Positions 9,493 through 19,533 are shown, counted from the stretch's first letter. The stretch: DNA of 48,249 bases from Candidatus Zixiibacteriota bacterium (GCA_900498245.1 LS998015.1:3185850-3234098); one strand, 5' to 3'. Numbers and translations: made by a program. The notes: generated from the letters alone by a model not told the origin.

Positions 9493-10335
9493 TCACGAAC
9501 CTTCATTGCAGCGTATATCGAGATTTCTCAAATTGACGCGCGACGAAAAGACCCGATGCCGATAGGGGTCCGGCTGGTCGGGATCCGGTTCGGCCGATCG
9601 GGTGGCCACGGTTATCAATATTTCCCGGACATTGGACGGAATGACCGGAACATCAAGAACCATTTCGTTTTTCATCCGATACTTGAATTGTATGTCATCG
9701 ACCCCTTCGGCGTACACGACCGGATTCTGCCCCAATAACTGAAGCATCAGATTGGGGTGCAAAGAGTCGCTGTAATCGACATAGTACTTCATGCTCTGGA
9801 TCGGAAGAATCAGGGAGCCGTGCGGGTAATTTTGGGACAGCGGGGTGTAAGCATGGTCGATTACATAGGCCCCGGAGTCGATATGGCTGACCTGTAAAAA
9901 CTCACCGCCGCCGGAATCGGGGCTGTAGATGTACAGCCATTGTCCTTCCTTGAAATAACTCAGATCATAGCCGTCGCAATGAAGCGCTTCCGACGGGGTC
10001 GCCATATCATAGGCCAGCGCCGCTCGGCCCCGATCGGAACAGAAGGAAACCATAATCGTATCCGGATCGGTATTGAGACCCTCCACCGCGTTGAAACCCG
10101 GAGGCAGGTTGTACCCGGCCATCCGGATATATCGGGTCAGTTCATCGATGGCGCCCCGCGCGCTCTGCTGCATATCGGTTATTCCTTCCTGTATCATCCA
10201 GTTCTTGTGCTGGTCGATATAAACTTTGAACACGGCCGAGGAAACCAGCCCGGTCAGAAACAAGGCTATCATCGTCTCGGTCAGAGTAATGCCCGCGGCA
10301 TTTCGTATTAGGGATTTTATTTTTCTCATAGTCAT
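9493..10335 (-). CDS. pilW: PilW-family minor pilin (copy 2)
   Basis: A type IV prepilin with the class III/N-methylation motif GITLTETMIALFLTGLV: Gly at -1 and Glu at +5 of the processing site. Then QHKNWMIQEGITDMQQSARG and AIDELTRYIRMAGYNLP, typical of PilW. Start candidates are ATG 10335 and ATG 10329; the AAGGG just upstream gives better spacing to 10329, so the first two residues are uncertain. A GTG at 10347 is less likely. It is paralogous to the gene at 10477-11298: shared QHKNWMIQE, DELTR, IRMAG and SPDSGGGEFL blocks. The 58-bp gap to pilX suggests one operon. Confidence 0.88.
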   Translation of the reverse strand: MTMRKIKSLIRNAAGITLTETMIALFLTGLVSSAVFKVYIDQHKNWMIQEGITDMQQSARGAIDELTRYIRMAGYNLPPGFNAVEGLNTDPDTIMVSFCSDRGRAALAYDMATPSEALHCDGYDLSYFKEGQWLYIYSPDSGGGEFLQVSHIDSGAYVIDHAYTPLSQNYPHGSLILPIQSMKYYVDYSDSLHPNLMLQLLGQNPVVYAEGVDDIQFKYRMKNEMVLDVPVIPSNVREILITVATRSAEPDPDQPDPYRHRVFSSRVNLRNLDIRCNEGS

Positions 10336-10476
10336 GGCCCTTATCACTTCATTTCAGGTTCCGGTTCAGTCGTCTTATGAAGCTGCCGGTCTCCACGAAA
10401 GGCGCGAGGCAAAATCAAAGCAGGGTATCAAACTCCATTCTTCATAGAGAACTTTTTCATTCTCACCTTTTTCAAA

Positions 10477-11298
10477 TCAATCCATGGCGAAATTTCTAAG
10501 GTTAACCACGGAATTAAATGTCCGGCGCCGGTACTGGTTGGCAAAAGAGGGATCGGTTCGTGACGATCTTCCGATTAGACTAATTTTCACGGCCCGGATG
10601 TCATCGACGATCGCGGGCAGGTTGACGGTGGCGCCATTCTTCATCGTATATTGAAACTGCAGGTCCTCGATATTTTCCGCATAGACCTGAGCGGCCTTGC
10701 CGGGCACCTTAAGCATCAAGTTGGGATGGGCCGTATCGGTCCGGTCAATGTAATATTTAAGTTGTTCCATCTGCAGGACAATCGACCCCTGGGGATAGCA
10801 GCGCGATAGTATTGTGGTATTATGCTGCAGGTGAAAGGCGGCCGCCTGCACTTCAGTTATTTCCAAAAATTCCCCGCCGCCCGAGTCGGGCGAAAAAATA
10901 TAAACGTACTGACTGTCGTGAAAACATGAGACGTCATGTCCGTCGCAGCGCAACTCAGACGAGGGAGTTGGCATGGCGTGCTCAATAGGCGCCTGACACC
11001 CGGTTGAACTATAGTTTATGGTGATGGTGTCCGGGTTGGTATTGCTGGCGACAATACCCGGCAGACCCAGCGGCAAACCGTTTCCGGCCATTCGAATCTG
11101 GCGAGTCAGTTCATCGATAGCGGCGCGGGAGTTCTGCTGAATATCGGTCACGTCTTCCTGAATCATCCAATTCTTGTGCTGATTGATGTACACGCCGAAA
11201 ATGGCCGAGAGAACGAGGGCGGTCATGAATAAGGCAATCAGCATTTCCACCATCGAAATGCCCCGCTCGCCGCCGCATAGAAATCTTATATTCTTCAT
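10477..11298 (-). CDS. pilW: PilW-family minor pilin (copy 1)
   Basis: Prepilin with motif GISMVEMLIALFMTALV (Gly -1, Glu +5), followed by QHKNWMIQEDVTDIQQNSRA and DELTRQIRMAGNGLP. The start is ATG 11298 with AGGTGG five bases upstream; the GTG nine bases earlier lies inside the ribosome site and follows the pilV stop directly. The C-terminal part contains two Cys-bearing segments (STGCQAP, LRCDGHDVSC) that may form a disulfide. It lies 9 bp after pilV, so co-translation is likely. Tandem with a second pilW, which points to a duplication in this lineage. Confidence 0.88.
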   Translation of the reverse strand: MKNIRFLCGGERGISMVEMLIALFMTALVLSAIFGVYINQHKNWMIQEDVTDIQQNSRAAIDELTRQIRMAGNGLPLGLPGIVASNTNPDTITINYSSTGCQAPIEHAMPTPSSELRCDGHDVSCFHDSQYVYIFSPDSGGGEFLEITEVQAAAFHLQHNTTILSRCYPQGSIVLQMEQLKYYIDRTDTAHPNLMLKVPGKAAQVYAENIEDLQFQYTMKNGATVNLPAIVDDIRAVKISLIGRSSRTDPSFANQYRRRTFNSVVNLRNFAMD

Positions 11299-11307
11299 AA
11301 TTACCAC

Positions 11308-11667
11308 CTATATGCTATCGGTTCGAATGTAGGCCGTGATATTATTATGGAGCGAATCGCCCCGCTTGTTCATCCAGGCCGCGGAGATATCGATCCGGCG
11401 CAGATGATTGGCGGAACTGGTGATGGTCCAGGTGCGCTGGATATCCGCGACCGTGTCGCGGCCATTGGTTAAATTCATTCCCGTCCGCAACTGCTCCAGT
11501 TTTTCCTGCAGAAGTTGGGTCGAACGGGTGGCCTTATTGGACCAGTCATTTCCCTCCAATGCTATCATCGCCATATTCAAAAGCATCAGAAGAGAGAGGG
11601 TCAGGATAATCACGGCAATCAGGACTTCCAAAATCGTGAAGCCGTCATTTTGAGATATCTTTTTCAT
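11308..11667 (-). CDS. pilV: PilV-type prepilin
   Basis: Starts at ATG 11667 with AAGGA eight bases upstream; the longer frame back to 11724 has no ribosome site. The 119-residue protein begins MKKISQNDGFTILEVLIAVI, a near-perfect prepilin peptidase site (G|FTILE) and hydrophobic assembly helix, then LEGNDWSNKATRSTQLLQEKLEQL, which is typical of PilV (type IV pilus modification protein). First gene of pilV-pilW-pilW-pilX. No prepilin peptidase or motor gene is in the window, so these proteins must use machinery encoded elsewhere. Confidence 0.85.
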   Translation of the reverse strand: MKKISQNDGFTILEVLIAVIILTLSLLMLLNMAMIALEGNDWSNKATRSTQLLQEKLEQLRTGMNLTNGRDTVADIQRTWTITSSANHLRRIDISAAWMNKRGDSLHNNITAYIRTDSI

Positions 11668-12045
11668 AGATATTTTCCTTTTTCGATGCTCATTTGCCGG
11701 ATATGTTTGAAAAAGGTCTGCCAAATTGAAACAAATATTGGCAAAAGGATTATTGTGGTTTTAAAATATTGTAACTAACCGCGTAACTTATTGACATTTG
11801 TGATCTTAAAGGGGGGAGGCAATTTGAGAAAAAACCGAACCGGAACTGACCGAAGTCGTCATGGGCGGATTCAAAAGGGTCATTTTCCCCTATTTTATTG
11901 CTTTGGATATGGGATTTTTCCCATAGAAAGAGGAGTTCTTCCAGAGTCTGAAATCGGGCTCTTTCCCGAATTCGGTTGAAAACGCTCCTGAAAAGATATA
12001 TCTATATATCAATATTCGGATTACAGCATTTAAAGGAATAACAAT
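11668..12045. other. Divergent intergenic region, pilV / aldehyde dehydrogenase
   Basis: About 380 bp between divergent genes. It contains the sigma54-like element toward pilV and, toward the dehydrogenase, TTGAAA (11976-11981) 17 bp before TATCTA, a weak sigma70 candidate. A purine run GGGGGGAGG (about 11810-11819) precedes a 52-codon TTG frame that does not look like a protein. Nothing else recognisable. Confidence 0.5.
11708..11723 (-). promoter_or_regulatory. Sigma54-like element before the pilin operon (weak)
   Basis: On the minus strand, TGGCAG, five bases, TTTCA: nine of eleven consensus positions of TGGCAC-N5-TTGCA, with the -24 GG intact but the -12 G replaced by T. A start about 30 nt upstream of pilV would follow. 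Sigma54 control of pilins is known in other bacteria, so this is plausible but unproven. Confidence 0.3.
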
Positions 12046-13470
12046 ATGAGTGAATATCATAAAATGTATTTGGGCGGCGAATGGGTCGATTCGGCACAAA
12101 AACTGCCCGTGCAGTCACCCTATGATTTGAAAGAAATCGGGACCGTGGCCCTGGCGTCAAATGCCGATTACACACGGGCCATCGAGATCGCCGCAAAGAC
12201 TTTCGCCATCACCCGCGAATTGCCGTCGTACAAAAGGGAGGCGATCTGCCTGGCAATTGCCGCCGGGCTGGAAGAAAATATCGAGTCGTTCGCCCGCAGT
12301 CTGGTCCTGGAGGTCGGAAAAACCCACCGCGACGCCACTACGGAAGTACGGCGGGCCGTGAGTGTCTTTCGCACGGCGGCCGAAGAGGCCAAACGGATCG
12401 GAGGAGATATTATCGACATGGATTGGACGGCCGGCTCCGAAGAGCGTCTCGGTTTGATTCGCCGCTTCCCCCTCGGGGTAGTCGCCGGAATATCCCCCTT
12501 TAACTATCCCCTCAATCTGACCGCCCACAAAATAGCACCCGCTATTGCTTCCGGCAATTGTATGATTCTGAAACCGGCATCCAAGACACCGATCAACGCA
12601 TTGATGCTGGCCGAACTGATTGACAGGACCGACCTCCCTAAAGGAGCCATCTCTATCCTCCCGGCTCCGGCCGGTGAAACCGTGCCGCTAATTGAAGATC
12701 CCCGGGTCAAACTGATCACGTTCACCGGTTCGCCCGAAGTCGGCTGGTGGATCAAGGAAAGGGCTAAAGATAAGAAAGTGGTGCTCGAACTCGGCGGTAA
12801 TGCCGGCGTGGCGGTGGCCGATGACGCCGATCTGGAGTTGGCGGCCTCGCGGCTGGTCATCGGGGCGTTCGGTCATGCCGGGCAATCATGCATATCGGTG
12901 CAGAGAATCTATCTTCAGGAAAAAATCTACGAGCCGTTTCTTGACATATTCAAGGAGAAAATTGCAAAATTGAAAGTCGGCGATCCTTTGGACCCAACGG
13001 TCGATGTCGGCCCGATGATCGATGACGCCTCGGCGTCCAGAATCGAGGGGTGGATAAATAATGCCGTGAAGAATGGCGCCAGAATAATCGCCGGCGGAAA
13101 GCGGCATGAACGGATACTGGAGCCGACCCTTTTGGCCGATGTCAAACCGGATATGGAGGTTTGCTTCAAAGAGGCTTTCGCGCCCCTGGCCATCATCTTC
13201 AAGTACAAAGACTTCAGAGAAGTGGTCGCCGAAATCAACCGCTCCGATTACGGACTCCAGGCCGGTATCTTTACGAACCGGATAAAAGATATTTTTTATG
13301 CTTTCAAACATCTTGATGTCGGCGGAGTAATGATAAATGACATCTCGACCTACCGCGCCGACCACCAGCCGTACGGCGGAGTGAAAAAATCGGGCGTGGG
13401 GCGCGAGGGAGTCAAATATGCCATCGAAGATATGACCGAAATGAAGATATTGGGGTTGAACCTGAAATGA
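12046..13470 (+). CDS. Aldehyde dehydrogenase family protein
   Basis: A 474-residue NAD(P)-dependent aldehyde dehydrogenase. Visible landmarks: GISPFNYPLNL (Rossmann entry), KPASKTP (cofactor Lys), FTGSPEVG, general-base Glu248 in LELGGNAG, nucleophile Cys282 in GQSCISVQ, and C-terminal PYGGVKKSGVGREG. The start has AAAGGA eight bases upstream. Length and motifs resemble the lactaldehyde / non-phosphorylating glyceraldehyde-3-phosphate dehydrogenase branch, but the exact aldehyde is uncertain. The stop overlaps nfo (ATGA), so the two are translationally coupled although their functions are not obviously linked. Confidence 0.9.
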   Translation: MSEYHKMYLGGEWVDSAQKLPVQSPYDLKEIGTVALASNADYTRAIEIAAKTFAITRELPSYKREAICLAIAAGLEENIESFARSLVLEVGKTHRDATTEVRRAVSVFRTAAEEAKRIGGDIIDMDWTAGSEERLGLIRRFPLGVVAGISPFNYPLNLTAHKIAPAIASGNCMILKPASKTPINALMLAELIDRTDLPKGAISILPAPAGETVPLIEDPRVKLITFTGSPEVGWWIKERAKDKKVVLELGGNAGVAVADDADLELAASRLVIGAFGHAGQSCISVQRIYLQEKIYEPFLDIFKEKIAKLKVGDPLDPTVDVGPMIDDASASRIEGWINNAVKNGARIIAGGKRHERILEPTLLADVKPDMEVCFKEAFAPLAIIFKYKDFREVVAEINRSDYGLQAGIFTNRIKDIFYAFKHLDVGGVMINDISTYRADHQPYGGVKKSGVGREGVKYAIEDMTEMKILGLNLK

Positions 13471-14333
13471 AAAAGCAAGTCAATTATAATCTGGGCGCGC
13501 ATATGTCGATTGCCGGGGGCGTTTTTAATGCCGTCCTCGACGGACTCAAAGCGACCTGCGACACGATCCAGATTTTCACCAAATCATCCAACCAGTGGCG
13601 GGCCAAGCCGTTGACCGATGAAGAAGTGGAACGGTTTCTGGCCGAACAGAAGAACACCGGGGTGACGGTGGCCTGCGCTCATGACAGTTATCTCATCAAC
13701 CTGGCGTCGCCCGACAAAGAGATGTTTCAAAAATCGTTGGAGGCGTTCGGAATCGAACTGGAGCGCTGCAACATGCTGAGCGTTCCCTATCTGGTGATGC
13801 ATCCCGGTTCGCACATGGGCGAGGGCGAAGAGGCGGGGCTGAAAAAAATCGCGGGGGCCTTCAATAAACTGTTTGAAAAAGACCCTGAGAATAAGACTAT
13901 TGTTTGCCTGGAAACAACCGCCGGTCAGGGAACCAATCTCGGCTACAAATTCGAGCAATTGGCGCAGATTATCGACATGGTCGAGGACAAATCCCGTATG
14001 GGGGTTTGCCTTGATACCTGCCATATATTCGCCGCCGGTTATCCGATTCAGGAGGAAAAAGATTATAGGGCGACCATGAAACAGTTCGATACTATCCTCG
14101 GCCTGGATCGCCTGAAGGTAATGCATTTCAACGACTCCAAGAAAGGGTTCGGCTCCCGGGTCGACCGGCACGATCATATCGGACAGGGAGAGTTGGGGCT
14201 GGAACCATTTCGGCATATAATGAATGACAAACGGCTGGTCAAAATCCCCAAAATTCTCGAGACACCCAAAGGGGAGGAATTGCTGGAAGATATCGAGAAT
14301 CTCAAAATCCTCCGCTCGCTGGTAAAAAAATAG
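13467..14333 (+). CDS. nfo: Deoxyribonuclease IV (AP endonuclease)
   Basis: A 288-residue TIM-barrel endonuclease of the Nfo/AP2 family, which cleaves 5' to abasic sites during base excision repair. Zinc-ligand motifs are all visible: GAHMSIAGG at the N-terminus, CAHDSYLINLASPD, LVMHPGSHMG, CLETTAGQGTNLG, GVCLDTCHIFAAGY, MHFNDSKKGFGSRVDRHDHI and the terminal ETPKGEE. Length is normal. It begins inside the aldehyde dehydrogenase stop codon. Confidence 0.96.
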   Translation: MKKQVNYNLGAHMSIAGGVFNAVLDGLKATCDTIQIFTKSSNQWRAKPLTDEEVERFLAEQKNTGVTVACAHDSYLINLASPDKEMFQKSLEAFGIELERCNMLSVPYLVMHPGSHMGEGEEAGLKKIAGAFNKLFEKDPENKTIVCLETTAGQGTNLGYKFEQLAQIIDMVEDKSRMGVCLDTCHIFAAGYPIQEEKDYRATMKQFDTILGLDRLKVMHFNDSKKGFGSRVDRHDHIGQGELGLEPFRHIMNDKRLVKIPKILETPKGEELLEDIENLKILRSLVKK

Positions 14334-14367
14334 TCCTTTCAGCCGTAAGGTTAAATCCGGTTTGGGC

Positions 14368-14396
14368 TTGCCTTAACGGCGGTTCTTCCATACTAT
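14368..14396 (+). promoter_or_regulatory. Possible promoter of ychF, giving a leaderless mRNA
   Basis: TTGCCT, 17 bp, TACTAT ending six bases before the ATG at 14403. No Shine-Dalgarno sequence lies in between, so a transcript starting at or next to the ATG would fit. Each hexamer matches consensus at only four of six positions. Confidence 0.4.
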
Positions 14397-14402
14397 ATTG
14401 AT

Positions 14403-15458
14403 ATGAAATTGGGAATTATAGGACTGCCCCAGTCGGGCAAGACCACATTATTTAATGCCGCTTCCGGGCAGACCGAAGCGGTCGGCGACTATTCGCGGGC
14501 GACGCATCGCGCCATTATTAAGGTCCCCGATGAACGGCTCGACAATTTATCGACGCTGGTTGATCCGAAAAAAATCACCTATGCCGAAATAGAATTTCTC
14601 GATGCCGCCGGATTCTCCGGCAAAGGTAAAGAAACCAAAGGCGATCTGGAAATCACCCCGGAATTGCGGATGATGGATGCGCTGGTCATTGTCCTCGATT
14701 ATTTCAACCCCGGCGCCAGACCGGAGAAGGACCTGCAGGCGATTCAGGATGAGATGATAATCTCCGATATGGCCCAACTCGAAACCAATATCGATAAGAT
14801 TGCCCGGACCATCAAACTGACCGGCAACCAGGAACGGACCCAGGAACTGGAAGTTCTCAAAAAATGCCAGGAGGCGTTGAATACCGACCGTCTGATCGCC
14901 GAATTGGCCCTGACCGAGGAGGAAGCCAAACTGATTCGCGGCTATACTTTCTTAAGTCAGAAGCCGCAATTGGCGGTGTTTAATATATCCGAAGACAGAC
15001 TGGCCGATTCCGATAAAATCGCGGAGGAGTTTTCGTCGCTGGTCAAGCCGGAAGTTCGGGAGATCGCGGTCATATGCGGCAAAATTGAGATGGAACTGGC
15101 GCAGCTATCGGAGACGGAGCGATTTGAATTCATGAAAGACCTCGGCATAGAGCGTCCCGCCGTGGAGAAATTCATTCAGCAATCGTACGCCCTTTTGGGG
15201 CTGATATCGTTCTTCACCATCGGCCCGCCGGAGGCCCGCGCCTGGACTATCCGCAAGGGCTGGACCGCGCCCAAGGCGGCCGGGGCCGTGCATTCCGATT
15301 TCGAGCGGGGATTCATTCGGGCGGAAGTGGCGTCATATGATGATTACATGGTTCACAAAACCCTGCCCGCCCTTAAAGCGGCCGCGAAACTTCATGTGGA
15401 AGGAAAAGACTATGTGGTTCAGGACGGCGATGTCATCCTGTTCCGCTTCAATATTTGA
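14403..15458 (+). CDS. ychF: YchF/OLA1-family P-loop NTPase
   Basis: A 351-residue Obg-like NTPase. The P loop is GLPQSGKTT (residues 7-15), in place of the usual GLPNVGKST. The switch II region reads EFLDAAGFSGKGKETKGD. The base-specificity motif is NISE rather than NKxD, the form that makes YchF prefer ATP. The C-terminal TGS domain is present (LISFFTIGPPEARAWTIRKG to YVVQDGDVILFRFNI). Members bind ribosomes and take part in oxidative-stress and translation control. No ribosome-binding site precedes the ATG; see the promoter entry. Confidence 0.9.
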   Translation: MKLGIIGLPQSGKTTLFNAASGQTEAVGDYSRATHRAIIKVPDERLDNLSTLVDPKKITYAEIEFLDAAGFSGKGKETKGDLEITPELRMMDALVIVLDYFNPGARPEKDLQAIQDEMIISDMAQLETNIDKIARTIKLTGNQERTQELEVLKKCQEALNTDRLIAELALTEEEAKLIRGYTFLSQKPQLAVFNISEDRLADSDKIAEEFSSLVKPEVREIAVICGKIEMELAQLSETERFEFMKDLGIERPAVEKFIQQSYALLGLISFFTIGPPEARAWTIRKGWTAPKAAGAVHSDFERGFIRAEVASYDDYMVHKTLPALKAAAKLHVEGKDYVVQDGDVILFRFNI

Positions 15459-15503
15459 TATATTTGAAAAAAATCCGACACTATAGATACGAGAGGGATA
15501 TCT

Positions 15504-17900
15504 ATGGAAGATGCCATGGATAAAATTCAGGAGAAAGTAGAAATCAAGCCGACCCCGCCGACCTTGCCGATATTGCCGGTGCGCGGGACGGTGGTGTTCC
15601 CGTTTCTGGTCGTGCCGCTCATGGCTAACGAGCAGAGACAGGCGCGGCTGATTGACGAGGCCCTGATGCGGGGAAGCGTGGTCGGGCTGTTTCTTCAGAC
15701 CGACCAGAGCAAGGAAGACCCCGGGCAGGCCGACATTTACGAAGTGGGCACATCCGGCAACATTCTCAAAATGCTCCGGTTTCCCGACGGTACAATCCGG
15801 TTTCTGGTGCAGGGGCTCTCCCGCATCCGGATAAAAAAATTCCTGTCTAACGACCCGTATCTCACGGCCGAAGTGGAAGAGATTGTCGAGAAAAAAGCCG
15901 AATCCGTCAAGATGGAGGCCCTCCAGAGAAATCTTCTGGAGCGGCTCAAGGCCGTGGTCGATCTTTCCCCCAGTCTGTCCGAAGAATTGTACATATCGGC
16001 CATCAATCAGGAGACGGCGTCGAAATTGGCCGATCTGATCGCCTCCAATCTGAATTTCGCCATCAAGGAAAAACAGGAATTGCTCGAAGAGACCAATGTT
16101 TTCAAGCGGATGGAACGACTTCTGACAATTATCAACCGCGAAATCGAAGTGCTCGAACTTTCCAAAAAAATTCAGACCGAAGCGCAAACGGAATTGGGAA
16201 AAATACAGCGCGAATTCATTCTTCGCGAACAACTGAAAGCGATCAAGCGGGAATTGGGCGATAAAGACGACCGGGCCGAAATCGATGAATTCGAGAAACG
16301 GATCGCCGATGCCCGGATGCCCGAAACTGTCGATGCCGCCGCCAGAAAAGAGTTGGAGAGACTCTCCCGAATGAATCCGGCCTCCGCCGAATACACGGTC
16401 TCCCGCACCTATCTGGAATGGCTCGTGGCTCTCCCCTGGTCGGTCTCCACTACCGACATTCTCGATGTCGCCAAAGCCAAGAAAGTTCTCGATGAGGACC
16501 ATTACGACCTGGAAAAGGTCAAGGATCGTATTATCGAATATCTGGCGGTTCGGAAATTAAAGAGCGATGTCAAAGGGCCGATTCTCTGTTTTGTCGGTCC
16601 GCCCGGAGTCGGTAAGACTTCGCTGGGCCGCTCTATCGCCCGGGCCATGGGACGCAAATTCGAGCGGATTTCGCTCGGCGGAATGCGCGATGAGGCCGAA
16701 ATTCGGGGCCATCGCCGCACATATATCGGCGCCCTTCCGGGACGAATGATACAAAGCATCCGCCGGTGCGGTTCCAACAACCCGGTTATCATGCTCGATG
16801 AGGTCGACAAAATCGGGGTCGATTTCCGCGGCGACCCGGCCAGCGCTCTGCTCGAGGTTCTCGATCCCGAGCAGAACGACAGTTTCTCCGATCACTATCT
16901 CGAGGTGCCGTTCAATCTTTCTAAAGTGATGTTTATCACGACGGCCAATCTGCTCGATCCGATTCCGCCGGTCCTGCTGGACCGGATGGAAGTGATTCGC
17001 ATTCCCGGTTACACCGATCTGGAGAAACTGGAAATTGTTAAACGTCACCTTCTCCCCAAGCAACTGGAAAATCACGGCATTCCCAAAGGAAGACTGATAT
17101 TCAAGGACGACGCCATCCTGGCGATCGCCAACGGGTACACCCGCGAATCGGGGCTCCGCAATCTGGAACGGGAAATTGCCTCGATATGCCGTAAGGTGGC
17201 CCGTCGTATCGCCGGCGGCTCTAAAAGCAAGTACACAATCAAGGCCGATAGCGTCCCCGATTATCTCGGGCCGCAGCGGTTCTCGCGCGAAATTATCTCC
17301 CGCACCGGTCAGATCGGCGTAGTCCCCGGCCTGGCCTGGACCTCGGTCGGCGGCGAGATTCTATTTATTGAAGCCACCGCCATGAACGGGAAACGCAATT
17401 TGACTTTGACCGGGCATCTCGGCGATGTCATGAAAGAATCGGCCATGGCCGCGTTATCTTACGTCCGGACGCACTGCAAAGATATCGGTATCACCCCCGA
17501 ATTCTGCGAGAGTCATGAGATACATATTCATGTCCCATCGGGATCGACTCCCAAGGACGGTCCCTCGGCCGGGATTACCATGGCGACGGCGCTGGCGTCT
17601 CTGCTTTCGGGGCGGCCCGTAAAACCGCGTCTGGCGATGACCGGTGAAATTACCCTGCGCGGTGAGGTGCTTCCAATCGGCGGATTAAAGGAGAAACTTC
17701 TCGCGGCGCATCGGGCCGGAATCAAGACTGTAATTTTGCCGGATGAAAATAAAAAGGATATGACAGAAATTCCCGATGAAATCAAGAAGGGGATGAAATG
17801 CCTCTTCGTCAAGAACGCCGGAGAAGTCCTGGAACTGGCGCTTGAAACCAAGAAGCCGGCCAAAAAACAGACTGCACCCAAAAGGAAAAAGCGGAAATGA
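15504..17900 (+). CDS. lon: ATP-dependent protease Lon
   Basis: A 798-residue LonA with full domain order: N-terminal substrate domain ([13 protein letters not shown]), long coiled-coil helices, AAA+ module with Walker [10 protein letters not shown] (365-373), Walker [12 protein letters not shown], and the protease domain with catalytic Ser688 (DGPSAG) and Lys731 (GGLKEK). It degrades misfolded and regulatory proteins in the cytoplasm. The ribosome site GAGAGGG precedes ATG 15504. It ends in a basic tail ([16 protein letters not shown]), longer than in most Lons and possibly nucleic-acid binding. The stop overlaps the next gene. Confidence 0.97.
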   Translation: MEDAMDKIQEKVEIKPTPPTLPILPVRGTVVFPFLVVPLMANEQRQARLIDEALMRGSVVGLFLQTDQSKEDPGQADIYEVGTSGNILKMLRFPDGTIRFLVQGLSRIRIKKFLSNDPYLTAEVEEIVEKKAESVKMEALQRNLLERLKAVVDLSPSLSEELYISAINQETASKLADLIASNLNFAIKEKQELLEETNVFKRMERLLTIINREIEVLELSKKIQTEAQTELGKIQREFILREQLKAIKRELGDKDDRAEIDEFEKRIADARMPETVDAAARKELERLSRMNPASAEYTVSRTYLEWLVALPWSVSTTDILDVAKAKKVLDEDHYDLEKVKDRIIEYLAVRKLKSDVKGPILCFVGPPGVGKTSLGRSIARAMGRKFERISLGGMRDEAEIRGHRRTYIGALPGRMIQSIRRCGSNNPVIMLDEVDKIGVDFRGDPASALLEVLDPEQNDSFSDHYLEVPFNLSKVMFITTANLLDPIPPVLLDRMEVIRIPGYTDLEKLEIVKRHLLPKQLENHGIPKGRLIFKDDAILAIANGYTRESGLRNLEREIASICRKVARRIAGGSKSKYTIKADSVPDYLGPQRFSREIISRTGQIGVVPGLAWTSVGGEILFIEATAMNGKRNLTLTGHLGDVMKESAMAALSYVRTHCKDIGITPEFCESHEIHIHVPSGSTPKDGPSAGITMATALASLLSGRPVKPRLAMTGEITLRGEVLPIGGLKEKLLAAHRAGIKTVILPDENKKDMTEIPDEIKKGMKCLFVKNAGEVLELALETKKPAKKQTAPKRKKRK

Positions 17901-19441
17901 AACTGGTCACCGCTGAAACCATGCGGGCCCTTGACCGCGAGACCATCGACAATCGCGGCATTCCCGGTCCGGAACTGATGGAGAATGCCGGGCGCGGTAT
18001 TGCCGAACGGATCCGCGACGAGATCCTTGTCGAGCCGCAGGGAAAACAGATGGTCGTCTTCTGTGGCAAGGGGAATAACGGCGGCGATGGCTTTGTGGTC
18101 GGACGGTACTTGCACCAGTACGGCTGTCGGGTCAAAATCATTTTTCCCGGCCCGCCGGAGAGTCTCTCCCCCGACGCCTTGCAAAATTATAAGCGGATCG
18201 GCACCGGTATCGATCTTATCGACGCCCGGCTCAACGAGCAATTGTGCGTCAATATTGAGGCCGATTATGTAATCGACGCCGTTTTCGGAACCGGTTTCAG
18301 CGGGGTGCCCACGGGACTGTCGCACGAATTTATCGAGTGTATCAACCGCCTTGATGCCCCTGTTATCGCGGTCGACTGTCCATCGGGACTCAATATCGAC
18401 ACCGGCACGCATGACGGTGCGGTCGTGCAGGCGGAATATACATTCACGCTGGCCCTTCCCAAAATCGGCCTTTTCCAGTCGCCGGGGCGGGAGCTGGCAG
18501 GGCTGGTGGAAGTTGTACCGATTGGGATACCCGATGATGTTGTGACCTCATTCAATATCAAGGAAAACCTGATCGTAACGGAAACAGTACGGGATTTGCT
18601 TCCCAAACGCAAACCCGACGGCCACAAAGGGGATTTCGGCAAATTGTTCATTCTTGCCGGCTCCACCGGCCTGACCGGGGCGGCAACTCTATCGGCTATT
18701 TCTTCGGCGCAGGCCGGCTTGGGCCTGGTGACAGTCGGCTGTCCGGCATCGTTGAACCATATTCTCGAAATGAAATTGACCGAACCGATGACCTATCCCC
18801 TTCCCGATGTCGGCAAAAGAGGCGCTTTGGCGCTTCGCGGACTGGGCGAAATAAGAAAGAAAATCACCAAATCCGACGCGGTCGTAATCGGCCCCGGAAT
18901 CGGGCGGCATCATGAAACCTCGGAACTGGTGCGAAGAATTGTGGCCTCGCTGGATAAACCGGCCATTATCGACGCCGACGGGCTGAATGCTTTCGAAAAA
19001 GATCGCGAACCGCTCAAAGGGAAACATCCGACCCTGGTTCTCACGCCACATCCCGGCGAATTCCGGCGGCTGGTCGACGAGGAACTTCCCGGCGGTTTGT
19101 ATGACAGGTTCAATCTAGTCCGCAAATATGCCGCGCCTTACAACGCCGTAATTATTTTCAAGGGATCGCCGTCGATCGTGGTTTCCCCTGAAGGCGGACT
19201 CTATCTCAATCCGACCGGCAACAACGGGATGGCGACCGGCGGGACGGGTGATGTTCTCTCCGGGCTGGTCGGCTCATTTCTGGCCCAGGGAATGACCCCG
19301 TTGCACAGCGCCATATGTGCCGTCTATTTGCACGGTTTGGCCGGTGATCTGGCCGCCGGGGAATTGGGAGTCCGCTCCCTGATTGCCGGGGATTTGATTG
19401 AGTATTTGCCGGACGCCTTTAAGTTGATAGAAGAATCCTGA
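17897..19441 (+). CDS. nnr: Bifunctional NAD(P)H-hydrate repair enzyme (epimerase + dehydratase)
   Basis: A 514-residue fusion of YjeF_N and YjeF_C (carbohydrate-kinase-like) domains. The N-terminal epimerase (1-215) shows ARNLMENAG-like PELMENAGRG, GKGNNGGDGF near residue 57 and VDCPSGLNIDTG. The C-terminal ADP/ATP-dependent dehydratase (about 220-514) shows KGDFGKLFILAGSTGLTGA, VIGPGIGRH, LTPHPGEF and NGMATGGTGDVLSG. Together they restore NADHX and NADPHX, damaged by hydration, to NAD(P)H. It overlaps lon by 4 nt, so both quality-control functions share a transcript. Length is standard for the fused form. Confidence 0.95.
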   Translation: MKLVTAETMRALDRETIDNRGIPGPELMENAGRGIAERIRDEILVEPQGKQMVVFCGKGNNGGDGFVVGRYLHQYGCRVKIIFPGPPESLSPDALQNYKRIGTGIDLIDARLNEQLCVNIEADYVIDAVFGTGFSGVPTGLSHEFIECINRLDAPVIAVDCPSGLNIDTGTHDGAVVQAEYTFTLALPKIGLFQSPGRELAGLVEVVPIGIPDDVVTSFNIKENLIVTETVRDLLPKRKPDGHKGDFGKLFILAGSTGLTGAATLSAISSAQAGLGLVTVGCPASLNHILEMKLTEPMTYPLPDVGKRGALALRGLGEIRKKITKSDAVVIGPGIGRHHETSELVRRIVASLDKPAIIDADGLNAFEKDREPLKGKHPTLVLTPHPGEFRRLVDEELPGGLYDRFNLVRKYAAPYNAVIIFKGSPSIVVSPEGGLYLNPTGNNGMATGGTGDVLSGLVGSFLAQGMTPLHSAICAVYLHGLAGDLAAGELGVRSLIAGDLIEYLPDAFKLIEES

Positions 19442-19474
19442 GATATTCACATTAAGTATATTGGAATAATAAAT

Positions 19475-19502
19475 GTCAGGATCTAAGACGATCCTGACCT
19501 AC
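19475..19502 (-). repeat. GTAG-headed REP-like hairpin, family B copy 1
   Basis: Minus strand: GTAG followed by arms GTCAGGATC and GATCCTGAC (perfect 9 bp, 6-nt loop). It lies between the convergent nnr and hydrolase genes and may also end transcription. It matches the element at 27352-27379. Confidence 0.75.
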
Positions 19503-19533
19503 GGGAACCTGGCTTAAGTCATTAATATAAACA

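Noticed and set aside
11824-11979. 52-codon TTG frame after a GGAGG run
   Set aside because: No family resemblance, aromatic/basic random-looking sequence, and a strong purine run can occur by chance; not listed as a gene.
15333-16502. 389-codon frame opposite lon and ychF
   Set aside because: Shadow of lon coding bias in a G+C-rich reading frame; composition is not protein-like (Phe/Gly/His-rich) and it has no start context.
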